Notes under the pieces: generated by a model
Database searches by the model: none
What the model saw: the letters and a program-made list of their open reading frames with translations, nothing else
What the model was told of the DNA's origin: nothing
Assembly (NCBI GenBank): GCA_958296035.1
Contig: OY282431.1
Span: 1,119,001 to 1,183,000, forward strand
DNA length: 64,000 bases
From: Paracoccaceae bacterium
Lineage (GTDB): Bacteria; Pseudomonadota; Alphaproteobacteria; Rhodobacterales; Rhodobacteraceae
Direction: 5' to 3'
Shown: positions 28,132 through 37,471 of the stretch, in pieces
Numbering within the stretch: the stretch's first letter is position 1
Layout: every line of letters starts with the position of its first letter
Made by a program: the position numbers and the translations under genes

Positions 28132-28671
28132 ATGATCAGAATGCTGATTGTCTCATTGTTGTTGTTCACACCTGCCGCGCTGACTTCCCAACTAGCTACG
28201 GTCACCTGACAGAAGATCTTCTCTTCCTGAGGTTGCAGATGGCCAGCGAAAGTGAGACCGAAGCGATCAGCGAGGACCTTCTCAAAAGGTAGATGATGGC
28301 GAGCTCCGAAGAAGTTGCTTTCGTGCTGGGATTGTCCGATCTTGCCGTTCGGCACGAAGACTTGGAAAGTGCAATGATCCTGCTGAATAGCGTCATTGAA
28401 TCGTCTCCAGGGGCTGCCATCGGGTTTTATCTTGGTCACTCCTTCAACAAGGCAAAAGGACCTGGACAGAGCCGTCGGCGATATCGCCACCATTTTGCAC
28501 CTGATTCCGCGACATGTCTATGCAATAGCGCACCTTGGGTACATTCTCGAGATAACTGGTGACAGGCAAGCAGCCCGACGCGTTTATTTCCAACTTGAAC
28601 AATTGATGCCGCAGTCCAGAATAGCGAAGTCTGCAAGAGCACGTTCAGGGAATCCCGAATCCGAAAAATAG
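28132..28671 (+). pseudogene. Broken tetratricopeptide-repeat protein (several frameshifts)
   Basis: Pieces in three frames line up as one secreted TPR protein: a signal-like MIRMLIVSLLLFTPAALTS (28132 on), then in another frame YGHLTEDLLFLRLQMASESE ending in a TAG at 28288-28290, then SEEVAFVLGLSDLAVRHEDL at 28299 on. At an A-run (28454-28457) one extra base shifts the frame to KDLDRAVGDIATILHLIPRH. The second half carries a clear TPR (AIAHLGYILEITGDRQAARR). Related roseobacter proteins have this layout. At least two frameshifts and a stop mean no full product. The 3' half from 28396 could still be translated alone, but that is unlikely. Confidence 0.82.
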
Positions 28672-28845
28672 CATGTCAGCGGATTACCCTGCGAGCGAAT
28701 TGCTCAATTCTATGGTCAATTCATCTTGTCTGGCACTGGAGTCCCGTGACGATATGAGATGGTTGAGCATAGTTCTCACTTAACAGGATATTATTGTAGG
28801 CGGGAAGCAGCCGTCACGCCGCTGCAATTTGCCGAATCGAGCCTA

Positions 28846-29610
28846 TCAGTCAATGTTGGATTGATCCCTGTACATGACCTTGTGCCGTTTGGTCTTGATC
28901 CAGTCGACAATCTGCTGATCGGTCATATGGTGAGCGTGATCAAACTCGTCCCAGCTAGTGATTTCTCCGATGTCCTTTTTCCAGCGTTTGTAGGGTTCCT
29001 GCGCCGGAGGTCCAAAAAGAAACAGGTCAAGCACCGAAATGTCCCCTGGAATTTTCAGGATTGGCCGTATGGCTCGCTGGGCTTTTTCCTGCCCGATTGC
29101 CGTAACCCACCACACACAGTAGCCAAGGGCTGCTGCAGCCAGGTGGGCTGACATCGTCGACGCTGCAACTGACTGCAGAAGTATGCGTTCGGCGTTCTGC
29201 CTGTACATCTGGTCAAGTTCATCACCCTTTTCTGATCCCTCTCGGAACACCGGGAATGCTTCGATCCATCGCATGTCCGAACACACCACCACAAATCCTG
29301 GCGCCGTTGCAAGGCCACGGTAGTCAGGGGTCGGAAACTTCATCTTGGCCTTGGCGCGAAACCTCTGCTCCGCAACAAAATAATCCGCGATTTGCTGTTT
29401 GGCGGTGCTATTTCGAACCACGATATACTGCCATGGCTGGGCATTGGCGCCCGACGGCGCATGTCGGGCGGCCTCGAGGATCAAGTGAAAATGATCATTG
29501 GGAACCTTGTAGTTCCTGTCGAACTTGCGCACGGTAACCCTGTTTCGGATCACACGCATGAGGTTTTCGTATCGGGTAGTTGTACCTATCTCTGCCATGT
29601 CAAGCTTCAT
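28846..29610 (-). CDS. Nitroreductase-family oxidoreductase
   Basis: A 254-residue FMN-dependent enzyme of the nitroreductase family. The FMN phosphate-binding RNRVTVRKFD is near residue 19, HAPSGANAQPW near residue 47 and ALGYCVWWV near residue 163. The substrate is unknown: nitroaromatics, quinones or a dehydrogenation reaction are all seen in this family. The start is ATG 29610 with GAGGA nine bases upstream; ATG 29619 would leave almost no spacing. It is divergent from the thiamine transport operon. Confidence 0.85.
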   Translation of the reverse strand: MKLDMAEIGTTTRYENLMRVIRNRVTVRKFDRNYKVPNDHFHLILEAARHAPSGANAQPWQYIVVRNSTAKQQIADYFVAEQRFRAKAKMKFPTPDYRGLATAPGFVVVCSDMRWIEAFPVFREGSEKGDELDQMYRQNAERILLQSVAASTMSAHLAAAALGYCVWWVTAIGQEKAQRAIRPILKIPGDISVLDLFLFGPPAQEPYKRWKKDIGEITSWDEFDHAHHMTDQQIVDWIKTKRHKVMYRDQSNID

Positions 29611-29953
29611 CAAGTTCATTCCTCGGCGTTTCCCAAAGTAGCTGCCACAACCGCGCAGCTTTTCACTACACCAATCAACCGGCTGCACTCAACGGAGTGC
29701 AATGACAGAACAGAACTGTCGGTCGCCAGAACAGGTTGGAAGACTGGTGCCCTGTGGCACCACGAAGCGGTGCACTCCGCAACGCAGCACCTTGTGTCGG
29801 GTACGAATTTGGAGTCCTGACACGAACAGTTGGTTCAATCCCGCAGGTTGTCTTGACCCCTGTCCGAGTCACACGTTAGGTGCTCGGGTGGCTGTCGGTG
29901 GCAAGGTATTCAACGCCGGTTGTCAACCTGCACACCGGATGGTATCCATGTCG
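29611..29953. other. Divergent intergenic region with several small hairpins
   Basis: About 340 bases between the nitroreductase and the TPP riboswitch. It contains consecutive short hairpins: TGCACTC/GAGTGCA at 29684-29701, GACAG/CTGTC at 29704-29720 and GGTGCC/GGCACC at 29746-29761. No coding frame is convincing. Both divergent promoters should lie here. Confidence 0.45.
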
Positions 29954-29954
29954 C

Positions 29955-30035
29955 TGCCTCGGGGGGCCATTTGGCTGAGATGCGTAGCGCGCAAACCCGT
30001 AGAACCTGACACGGATAATACCGGCGGAGGGAAGG
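29955..30035 (+). promoter_or_regulatory. TPP riboswitch (THI element)
   Basis: The conserved TPP aptamer core is readable: CTGAGA at 29975-29980, ACCCGTAGAACCTGA at 29995-30009, then GGATAATACCGGCGGAGGGA ending at 30032. The closing stem is formed by CCTC near 29957 and GAGG near 30027. It lies about 50 bases upstream of thiB. High thiamine pyrophosphate should switch off thiBPQ, probably by blocking translation because no terminator with a T-run is seen. Confidence 0.93.
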
Positions 30036-30081
30036 TTGCCTCTATCCGACCTGCCCCCGCTGGCAGCGTAAGGAAGTAATC

Positions 30082-31071
30082 ATGAAATCATTCTTTATCG
30101 CCACCGTCTTGGCGGCTGGCTGCACCGCGTTTGCTTCGGCTGACCAGCCGGTGTTGACCGTTTACACCTATGACAGCTTTGTTACGGAGTGGGGCCCTGG
30201 GCCAGCCGTGGAAGGTGCTTTCGAAGACGCCTGTGAATGTGACCTGAAGTTTGTCGCTGCCGGTGATGGCGCTGCGTTACTGGCTCGTATTCAAATTGAG
30301 GGAGAACGCACGAGGGCAGATGTAGTACTTGGTCTGGATACAAACCTGACTGCTCGCGCTGCTGCAACCCAGATGTTTGCACCTCATGGCGTCAGTGCAG
30401 ACTGGGACTTGCCAATTGGTTGGGACGACCCACTGTTCTTGCCTTATGACTGGGGCTATTTTGCGTTTGTGTACGATACGAGGCGTCTTGCCAGCCCGCC
30501 CGACAGCTTCGGAGCACTCGCACAGTCCAACACTAGTATCGTAATTCAGGACCCGCGTTCGTCCACCCCGGGCCTGGGGCTCCTGCTTTGGGTAAGACAT
30601 GTCCACGGAGATGAGGCCGCAAGTGTGTGGAAGGAATTGTCCGACAACATTGTGACAGTCACTGCGGGATGGTCCGAGGCCTATGGCATGTTTCTGGACG
30701 AACACGTTGACATGGTGCTGTCCTATACAACATCTCCAGCCTATCACCTTATTGCCGAGGGCGATGAAACTAAGAAGGCTGCGGCCTTTGTCGAGGGTCA
30801 CTACATGCAGGTCGAGGTGGCCGCCAAGTTGAAGACAACCGACCAGCCTGAGCTGGCCGACCGCTTTCTGGAGTTCATTGCGAGCGACGAATTTCAGGCG
30901 GTGATCCCGACTACCAACTGGATGTATCCGGCCCGAATTCCAGCAGTCGGGCTGCCGGCGGGCTTTGATAATTTGGTGCAGCCTTCGACTTCACGCTTGT
31001 ATTCGTCCCGGGAAGCGGCCGAAATTCGCGATGTTGCCTTGGCCGAGTGGCTGGAGGCACTTTCCAAGTGA
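30082..31071 (+). CDS. thiB: Thiamine ABC transporter, substrate-binding protein
   Basis: A 329-residue periplasmic protein with a Sec signal peptide (residues 1-20, ending AFASA). It binds thiamine, TMP or TPP and delivers it to ThiPQ. Family marks are LTVYTYDSFVTEWGPGP near residue 25, DVVLGLDTNL near residue 80, PYDWGYFAFVYD near residue 121 and the C-terminal VIPTTNWMYPA. The stop overlaps the thiP GTG (GTGA). First gene behind the TPP riboswitch. Confidence 0.95.
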   Translation: MKSFFIATVLAAGCTAFASADQPVLTVYTYDSFVTEWGPGPAVEGAFEDACECDLKFVAAGDGAALLARIQIEGERTRADVVLGLDTNLTARAAATQMFAPHGVSADWDLPIGWDDPLFLPYDWGYFAFVYDTRRLASPPDSFGALAQSNTSIVIQDPRSSTPGLGLLLWVRHVHGDEAASVWKELSDNIVTVTAGWSEAYGMFLDEHVDMVLSYTTSPAYHLIAEGDETKKAAAFVEGHYMQVEVAAKLKTTDQPELADRFLEFIASDEFQAVIPTTNWMYPARIPAVGLPAGFDNLVQPSTSRLYSSREAAEIRDVALAEWLEALSK

Positions 31072-32612
31072 TCCGATTGGCCAGCGCAGCATCGTTTGCG
31101 CTGGTGCTGGTCCTGAGTCTGGGCACCATGTGTGCCGTCGCTTTGCGGGCAGACTTTGTTGCCGGCATCGAAGCCTCGGACTGGGCGGCCCTCAAGTTTA
31201 CGATTACTCAGGCACTTTTCTCCTCGGTTTTCAGCTGTGTGCTCGCGGTTCCAGTGGCGCGCGCCATTGCAAGGCGACGCTTTCCGGGCCGATCATTCCT
31301 CATTACAATTCTCGGAGCACCGTTTATCCTTCCGACAATCGTCGCTATCACTGGCTTGTTGTCAATTTACGGTCCAGCCGGTTTGCTTGGTCGCGTGGCC
31401 AGTTTTGCAGGCTTTGCGGCTCCCCAGGTCTACGGGCTGCCGGGTGTCGTGCTCGCTCATGTATTCTTGAACTTGCCTCTGGCAACGCGCCTGGTCTTGC
31501 AGGGTTGGCTCGCCATACCGTCAGAACGGCTTCAAACAGCTGCGTCACTGGGATTTCGCCCATTTGATCTCTTCGTCCATGTTGAATGGCCCATGCTCCG
31601 CCAGGTGTTGCCAGGTGCGCACGTTGTGATTTTTCTGGTCTGCCTGTCGAGCTTTGCGGTTGCACTGATCATGGGCGGTGGCCCCCGCGCGACAACTGTT
31701 GAATTGGCCATTTACCAGTCGTTCATGTTCGAATTTGACCTGGGAAGAGCAGCGCGGCTGGCACTCTTGCAGTTCATTCTGGGAATAATAGCTGCGGTTG
31801 TTGCATGGAGGCTAGTGCTGCCCGCTGACTTCGGCGCCGGTCTTGATCGGCCCCCTGAACGGTGGGATTCACAGGGGCTGGGTCACAAGCTTCTCGACTG
31901 GTTGGTGATTGCAGCCGTTTCCACATTCCTGCTGTTGCCAATGGCGATGGTGATTGTCGATGGTCTTGATGCCATTGGGCAATTGCCAACATCAGTTTTC
32001 GAGGCAGCGTTGCGGTCGGTACTGGTTTCGCTGGCGTCAGTCTTACTGATGCTTCTACTTGCCTTGCCGATTGCCATCGCCGTTTCTCGGACCAGCCTCG
32101 CAAGCGCGGCGCTGGCAGAAGGAGTGGGACTCTTGATGATCTCGGCCTCGCCCATGGTTTTGGGATTGGGGTTGTACCTCCTGGTATTCCCCTATCTGGA
32201 CCCGGTGATGCTGGCCCTGGCAGTTACTGCCCTGGTTAACGCGGCAACCAGCCTTCCCTTCGCGTTACGTGCACTGATACCCGCACTTCGTGAAATCGAA
32301 GCCAATTTCGGACCGCTTGCAGATAGCCTGAATGTCACAGGTGTGGCTCGATTCAGGATGCTGGTCTTTCCCAGGGCCAGACGTTCCATGGGGTTCGCAA
32401 TGGGTCTGACGGCAGCCCTTTCAATGGGAGATCTGGGTGTAATCGTACTGTTCGGTTCAACCGACTCGCCGACATTACCTCTCATGTTGTATCGGTTGAT
32501 GGGTGCCTACCGCATCGAGCAGGCCGGAAGTGCAGCATTGCTGTTGCTATTGCTCAGTCTGTTCCTGTTTTGGCTATTTGACCGCGGGGGTCGCGTCAAT
32601 GCTGCGACTTGA
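31068..32612 (+). CDS. thiP: Thiamine ABC transporter, permease
   Basis: A 514-residue permease with two fused six-helix transport units, the usual ThiP layout. EAA-like loops are AASLGFRPFDLFVHVEWPML near residue 162 (shown in part) and ADSLNVTGVARFRMLVFP near residue 420. The start is GTG 31068 overlapping the thiB stop; an in-frame ATG at 31047 would lie inside thiB. The 3' end overlaps thiQ by 14 bases. Confidence 0.94.
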   Translation: MIRLASAASFALVLVLSLGTMCAVALRADFVAGIEASDWAALKFTITQALFSSVFSCVLAVPVARAIARRRFPGRSFLITILGAPFILPTIVAITGLLSIYGPAGLLGRVASFAGFAAPQVYGLPGVVLAHVFLNLPLATRLVLQGWLAIPSERLQTAASLGFRPFDLFVHVEWPMLRQVLPGAHVVIFLVCLSSFAVALIMGGGPRATTVELAIYQSFMFEFDLGRAARLALLQFILGIIAAVVAWRLVLPADFGAGLDRPPERWDSQGLGHKLLDWLVIAAVSTFLLLPMAMVIVDGLDAIGQLPTSVFEAALRSVLVSLASVLLMLLLALPIAIAVSRTSLASAALAEGVGLLMISASPMVLGLGLYLLVFPYLDPVMLALAVTALVNAATSLPFALRALIPALREIEANFGPLADSLNVTGVARFRMLVFPRARRSMGFAMGLTAALSMGDLGVIVLFGSTDSPTLPLMLYRLMGAYRIEQAGSAALLLLLLSLFLFWLFDRGGRVNAAT

Positions 32613-33312
32613 AGAGGTCAGGATTAGCCGACAGGAGTTTCGCATCGACGCCAACTTCGAGTTGTGCCCTGGTAGCCGCACGGCTTTGATTGGACCGTCA
32701 GGCGGAGGAAAGTCTTCTCTTCTGGCTGCAGTTGCCGGCTTCTTGCGTGTTCAGTCTGGTCGAGTCAGCATCGAAGGACGTCCGATGGAGGGTGTCAGTC
32801 CCGGTGAGCGACCGCTGTCGATTGTATTTCAGGACAATAATCTCTTTCCTCACATGACAGCTTGGCAGAACGTAGGTTTAGGCATCAACAGCAGTTTGAG
32901 GTTGGCATCAGACGATCGGATACGGGTGGATCGAGCCTTGAAGAAGGTTGGCTTGGGCGCCCATGCAGGCAAGAGGCCGGGGCAGCTATCTGGCGGTCAG
33001 CAGAGCCGCGTCGCCCTGGCCAGGATACTTGTGCAACGCCGTCCCTGGATTTTGTTGGATGAACCTTTTGCTGCTCTCGGACCTGCCTTGCGTACGGAGA
33101 TGCTTGAACTTGTTGGCGCATGTTGCAATGAAACCGATGCCGGACTGGTTATGGTTACACATGATCCTCGCGACGCCATCTCAATTTGCGAACAGACAGT
33201 CGTGGTTGCGAATGGTCACGCCGGTTACCCGGTTAAAACCACAGAATTGTTTGCCAATCCGCCGTCGGACCTGAGCACATATCTCGGCCCAAACTGGAAA
33301 TATGGAGGTTGA
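32599..33312 (+). CDS. thiQ: Thiamine ABC transporter, ATP-binding protein
   Basis: A 237-residue ATPase. Walker A is GPSGGGKSS (near residue 32), the Q-loop VFQDNNLFPH near residue 76, the signature LSGGQQSRVALAR near residue 132, Walker B WILLDEPFAAL near residue 150 and the switch His in MVTHD near residue 186. The start is ATG 32599 inside the end of thiP. It completes thiBPQ, letting the cell import thiamine. Confidence 0.94.
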   Translation: MLRLEEVRISRQEFRIDANFELCPGSRTALIGPSGGGKSSLLAAVAGFLRVQSGRVSIEGRPMEGVSPGERPLSIVFQDNNLFPHMTAWQNVGLGINSSLRLASDDRIRVDRALKKVGLGAHAGKRPGQLSGGQQSRVALARILVQRRPWILLDEPFAALGPALRTEMLELVGACCNETDAGLVMVTHDPRDAISICEQTVVVANGHAGYPVKTTELFANPPSDLSTYLGPNWKYGG

Positions 33313-33558
33313 TCTCCCGCGATCGTGTGTGGATACGCAATTCCTCTGGCCAGGTCTGGCGATATGCAATCTAATCACTATGTTGAACGCGGTGAAAACG
33401 CCCCGTTTCCTGGCCCGGCAAGTCCCAAATTGTACTCTTGCTGTTACAAACGATGTGTGAACACGCTGCCCGCATGCAACGGGACCTGCGGGTCCACTCG
33501 ACATCAAGTATGTAGCCGCCGCGAAATCAAGACAATTGTGTGAGGAAAAGGACGTCAA

Positions 33559-34026
33559 ATGACAAGTTCAACAGGGAAACGACTGCTTACTGCCGGTCTA
33601 TATGGATTCGGTGACGTTGAGGTCGGTGACACGATTGCGACTGGTAAGACGATAGTTGATGAAGCCCAGATAGATCTATTTGCGGCGCTTACAGGAGATT
33701 CATACGGGATTCACATGGAACGTGAGGCAGCAATTAGGCACGGCTTTACAGGAAGGGTGGCGCATGGCTTGCTGGTGCTGTCGCTTGTTGACGGTCTCAA
33801 GTTCAAAGCAGATGCCCAGTTCAAGGCGCAAGCTTCGCTTGGCTGGGACTGGAAATTTGTGGCTCCTGTCGTAGCCGGCGACTTTGTCTCGGCCAGTATC
33901 TCCGTTGCGAATAAACGTCGCACCCGCGACCCAAGGCGCGGGATTCTCACGCTGGACATCGAAGTACGAAACCAACACGGAACAGTAGTTCAGCTTGGAG
34001 AAAACAGGCTTATGGCCTATATTTGA
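33559..34026 (+). CDS. MaoC-like hot-dog fold dehydratase
   Basis: A 155-residue R-hydratase-like protein. The active-site Asp and His fall in LFAALTGDSYGIHMEREA (residues 37-54), followed by RVAHGLLVLSLVDGL near residue 69. Members hydrate trans-2-enoyl-CoA or act on related acyl thioesters; the specific substrate is unclear. AGGAAAAGGA (33543-33552) serves as binding site before ATG 33559. Single gene. Confidence 0.86.
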   Translation: MTSSTGKRLLTAGLYGFGDVEVGDTIATGKTIVDEAQIDLFAALTGDSYGIHMEREAAIRHGFTGRVAHGLLVLSLVDGLKFKADAQFKAQASLGWDWKFVAPVVAGDFVSASISVANKRRTRDPRRGILTLDIEVRNQHGTVVQLGENRLMAYI

Positions 34027-34108
34027 TTAGTGGCCAATAACATATCTCAGTGATGCACCTAGGAAGCGTGGTTCATTGTCAGCCGCCACAGTACTGCGCA
34101 TCGGTTTT

Positions 34109-34150
34109 CGTGCTGTAACATGGCTTAGACCTGACGGGGCTTACAGCACG
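34109..34150. repeat. 10-bp inverted repeat upstream of the helicase gene
   Basis: CGTGCTGTAA at 34109-34118 and its exact complement TTACAGCACG at 34141-34150, 22 bases apart, centred about 65 bases before the helicase start. It could be an operator or part of a 5'-UTR hairpin. No T-run follows, so termination of the MaoC gene is less likely. Confidence 0.5.
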
Positions 34151-34194
34151 GCTGCCCGCCAGGTGAGCCCCGGCAAAATGATCCAGAGAGTCGA

Positions 34195-37044
34195 ATGAAC
34201 TTGAGCAGGCCTGTGATCAGGGCGACCCTGGGGCCGACCAACACCGGCAAAACGCATCTGGCGATCAATCGCATGCTGCGTCATGAAACCGGAATCATCG
34301 GATTGCCATTACGTCTCCTTGCAAGAGAGGTGTTTGACACGGTACGTGCCCTGAGGGGACATAGTTCGGTCGCACTCGTTACCGGCGAAGAGAGAATTGT
34401 TCCCAAGAAACCTCGCTACTGGATTTGTACGACGGAAGCCATGCCGGTCGGCAATGGTGCCGACTTTCTGGCAGTCGACGAGATTCAGCTTTGTGCTGAC
34501 CGTGAGCGGGGGCATGTGTTCACAAACAGGCTGCTCTATGCTCGCGGGCAAAAGGAGACTGTGTTTCTTGGTGCAGATACGATCAGTGGCGTCATTCGCG
34601 AGCTCGTGCCTTCGGCCAGGTTTCAGTACCGTAAGCGGTTTTCAAGCCTGTCATACGCCGGCTCAAAGCGAATAGATCGTTTGCCATCCCGTTCGGCGGT
34701 TGTCGGGTTTTCTGCGGATGAGGTGTACTTTACCGCTGAAGCAATCCGTCGCTTGCGCGGAGGTGCCGCGGTTGTGATGGGTGCCCTAAGCCCGCGCACG
34801 CGCAATGCCCAGGTTGCAATGTACCAGAATGGAGATGTGGATTTTCTGGTGGCCACGGATGCTATCGGCATGGGTCTAAATCTGGACCTCGCACACGTTG
34901 CGTTTTCAGGCCTGGTGAAATTTGACGGCCGCAAGGTTCGATCGCTGGAATCACACGAATTGGCGCAGATTGCCGGTCGGGCGGGCCGCTTTCGTCGGCC
35001 CGGTTCATTTGGTGTCACAGGAGATTGTGCTCAGTTGTCTCCTGGCGCGGTTTCTTCCATCGAGCAAAGCAGGTTCAGCAATCTTCGTCGCGTGCAGTGG
35101 CGCAACAGCGCGCTGAACTTCGGAAGCAGCAACGCCCTCCTCGCATCCTTGGCAACAGCCAGTGAGAATCCAATATTGGTGCTGACGCGGGAATCAGATG
35201 ATGTTCTCGCCTTGAAGGAGTTGTCGGAGCGCCAAGACATACAGGACTTGCTGGGTAGTCCATGCGACGTAAGGCTTTTATGGGAAGTGTGCCAGATTCC
35301 GGATTTTCGCAATGTGAGCGAGGGAGAACATGCCGCGCTGCTCTCCAGGATTTTCCGGTTTCTTCACGACAACAACGTTATCCCTGACGCCTGGCTGGAA
35401 AAACAGATGGTGCGGCTTGATCGCATTGACGGCGATATTGAGACTTTGTCGGCAAGAATCGCATTTGTACGCACCTGGACATATTCAGCTCAGAAACCGG
35501 GCTGGGTGAACGATGTTGCTTACTGGCGAAACCGAACAAGAGAGGTCGAGGACCGATTGTCGGATGCCTTGCATGAGCGGCTTACGCAGCGGTTTGTGGA
35601 TAAGCGGACCAGTGTCCTGTTACGACAGCTCAGTCAAAAGGAGCCAATGGCAGTGAATGTAGACGATGATGGGTTGGTAGAGGTGGAAGGCCATGAGATC
35701 GGCAAGATCGAGGGGTTTCTCTTTTCTCGCAAGCCTGGTTCCGGTCCGCAGGAAGAGCGCGCCCTGAAGGCCGCTAGCGCACAGGTGCTGGATCATGAAT
35801 ACCGCCTGCGGGCCAAGCGGCTATCTCGTGCTGCAGACAAGGAACTGGACTTCACCGAACAAGGCGGATTGATGTGGGGCAAGGCTGCTATTGGCAAACT
35901 TGTTGCCGGCCACGACGCCTATCGGCCACGACTGAACCTGTTCGTCGACGATGAAGCTGGCGCCGAAGTTCGGCAGCAGGTCGAACGTCGCATGCAGGCA
36001 TTTGTCGACGCCAAGCTCAATGACCTCCTCAAACCCCTGATAGAACTGCGAAGCGATGAGAAACTCGTCGATAACGTGCGTGGCTTTGCCTTCCGGTTGG
36101 TTGAACAATTCGGTGTCCTACGCCGGTCCACCGTAATTGAGGAAGTCAAGGCATTGGACAATGGTGCACGAAAATTGCTTCGCGTACACGGTGTCAGGTT
36201 TGGCCAGTTCTCCATTTATGTCGCGCCAGTCATCAAACCGGAGGCAACTCGGTTACGGTTGTTGCTTTGGTCTCTGGCCAACGAACATAACGAGCTTGTT
36301 GTTACTCCTCCGCCGGGGCTGACCACCTGCGACCTGGCTCCAGAAGTTCCGATCGGATACTATCCAATCTGCGGTTTCATGGATGTCGGCGAAAGGGCAG
36401 TAAGAGTGGACATCCTTGAGAGGCTCATGAACCTTATACGGGTCGAGGACACCTGGAATGGATTTGAGGCTAGCGCAGAAATGTTGTCCATCACCGGCAT
36501 GACGCATGCGGGTTTTGCCGGGCTAATGCAAGGTTTGGGCTACGATGCCAATCGTGGTGAGAGGTCCATGCAGATTCCACATCCTACCAAAAAGGATGCA
36601 ACCGAACAGACTGCGGAAAAAGCAGAAGGCGCCAGTTCCAGCGAGACCATGATCGAGAAGGCCCATTCGCCTGAAGTGAAAGAAAAGGCTGATGACGCCG
36701 GCCAACAGATTGAAGGCGCAAATGCCGAGGGAACAGAGGGCGATGAAGGAGCGCACGAAGAATCAAGGCAAACAGTCGAAACAACGGAAGTGTTTTACAC
36801 ATTCAAATGGAAACCCAAGCCAAAAAGACGATTCAAGACCCGTCGTTCCCGATCTACGGCCAAGGCCAATCCATCGCAAGCCCCGAGAAAGGGACGTGGC
36901 CCTCGCCCGAAGAAGGGCGAGTGGCAAAAAAGGACTCGCACGAGAGTTGGCAAGGCCCAGTCTCAAAGATCGCGCTCCCGGCAGCGCAAAATTGATCCTG
37001 ATAATCCCTTTGCAGCACTTCTGTCGCTGCATGATCGAGATTAA
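34195..37044 (+). CDS. SUV3-like DExH RNA helicase
   Basis: A 949-residue superfamily 2 helicase of the SUV3/alphaproteobacterial type. Walker A is GPTNTGKTH at residues 13-21, the DEIQ box at 95-98, motif V near ATDAIGMGLNLDL (about residue 219) and motif VI in QIAGRAGRF (about residue 260). The middle is a long helical region. Residues from about 800 to the end are low-complexity: first Glu/Ala-rich, then strongly Lys/Arg-rich (KWKPKPKRRFKTRRSRS), likely binding RNA. Mitochondrial SUV3 works with a 3' exonuclease in RNA turnover. ferredoxin fdxA follows after about 90 bases. Confidence 0.92.
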   Translation: MNLSRPVIRATLGPTNTGKTHLAINRMLRHETGIIGLPLRLLAREVFDTVRALRGHSSVALVTGEERIVPKKPRYWICTTEAMPVGNGADFLAVDEIQLCADRERGHVFTNRLLYARGQKETVFLGADTISGVIRELVPSARFQYRKRFSSLSYAGSKRIDRLPSRSAVVGFSADEVYFTAEAIRRLRGGAAVVMGALSPRTRNAQVAMYQNGDVDFLVATDAIGMGLNLDLAHVAFSGLVKFDGRKVRSLESHELAQIAGRAGRFRRPGSFGVTGDCAQLSPGAVSSIEQSRFSNLRRVQWRNSALNFGSSNALLASLATASENPILVLTRESDDVLALKELSERQDIQDLLGSPCDVRLLWEVCQIPDFRNVSEGEHAALLSRIFRFLHDNNVIPDAWLEKQMVRLDRIDGDIETLSARIAFVRTWTYSAQKPGWVNDVAYWRNRTREVEDRLSDALHERLTQRFVDKRTSVLLRQLSQKEPMAVNVDDDGLVEVEGHEIGKIEGFLFSRKPGSGPQEERALKAASAQVLDHEYRLRAKRLSRAADKELDFTEQGGLMWGKAAIGKLVAGHDAYRPRLNLFVDDEAGAEVRQQVERRMQAFVDAKLNDLLKPLIELRSDEKLVDNVRGFAFRLVEQFGVLRRSTVIEEVKALDNGARKLLRVHGVRFGQFSIYVAPVIKPEATRLRLLLWSLANEHNELVVTPPPGLTTCDLAPEVPIGYYPICGFMDVGERAVRVDILERLMNLIRVEDTWNGFEASAEMLSITGMTHAGFAGLMQGLGYDANRGERSMQIPHPTKKDATEQTAEKAEGASSSETMIEKAHSPEVKEKADDAGQQIEGANAEGTEGDEGAHEESRQTVETTEVFYTFKWKPKPKRRFKTRRSRSTAKANPSQAPRKGRGPRPKKGEWQKRTRTRVGKAQSQRSRSRQRKIDPDNPFAALLSLHDRD

Positions 37045-37132
37045 ACAAGTCAACGCAGAATCTTGAAAGGCTGCAGCAGCCTTCATATGTTCAACTACTC
37101 ACGCAACCAATGGCTGTTGGTTCGGAACCTCA

Positions 37133-37471
37133 ATGACTTATGTTGTTATCGATAGTTGCATAGCATGCAAATACACCGACTGTGTGGAGGTGTGCCCGGT
37201 AGATTGTTTCTACGAGGGTGAGAACATGCTCGTCATTCACCCCGATGAATGTATCGATTGCGGGGTTTGCGAGCCCGAGTGTCCAGTTGATGCAATTCGC
37301 CCGGATACCGAGCCCGGCATGGAGCCCTGGGTAGAGTTCAACCGCCAGTACTCGGAGGTCTGGCCGGTCATTCTGGAGCAAAGGGAAGCCCCTCCCGATG
37401 CCGAGATGCATGAGGGAGAGGAGGGCAAACTGGAAAAATATTTTTCCGAGAAGCCTGGCGAAGGTAGCTGA
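37133..37471 (+). CDS. fdxA: 7Fe ferredoxin FdxA
   Basis: A 112-residue ferredoxin carrying a [3Fe-4S] and a [4Fe-4S] cluster. The cysteines are in [20 protein letters not shown] (residues 8-27) and [12 protein letters not shown] (near residue 40). The rest matches Azotobacter FdI-type FdxA, ending in the acidic tail. In roseobacters it commonly lies beside this helicase. It may supply electrons to various redox enzymes. The usual neighbours (an S4-domain RNA-binding gene before it and a CarD-like regulator after it) are missing here. Confidence 0.94.
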   Translation: MTYVVIDSCIACKYTDCVEVCPVDCFYEGENMLVIHPDECIDCGVCEPECPVDAIRPDTEPGMEPWVEFNRQYSEVWPVILEQREAPPDAEMHEGEEGKLEKYFSEKPGEGS

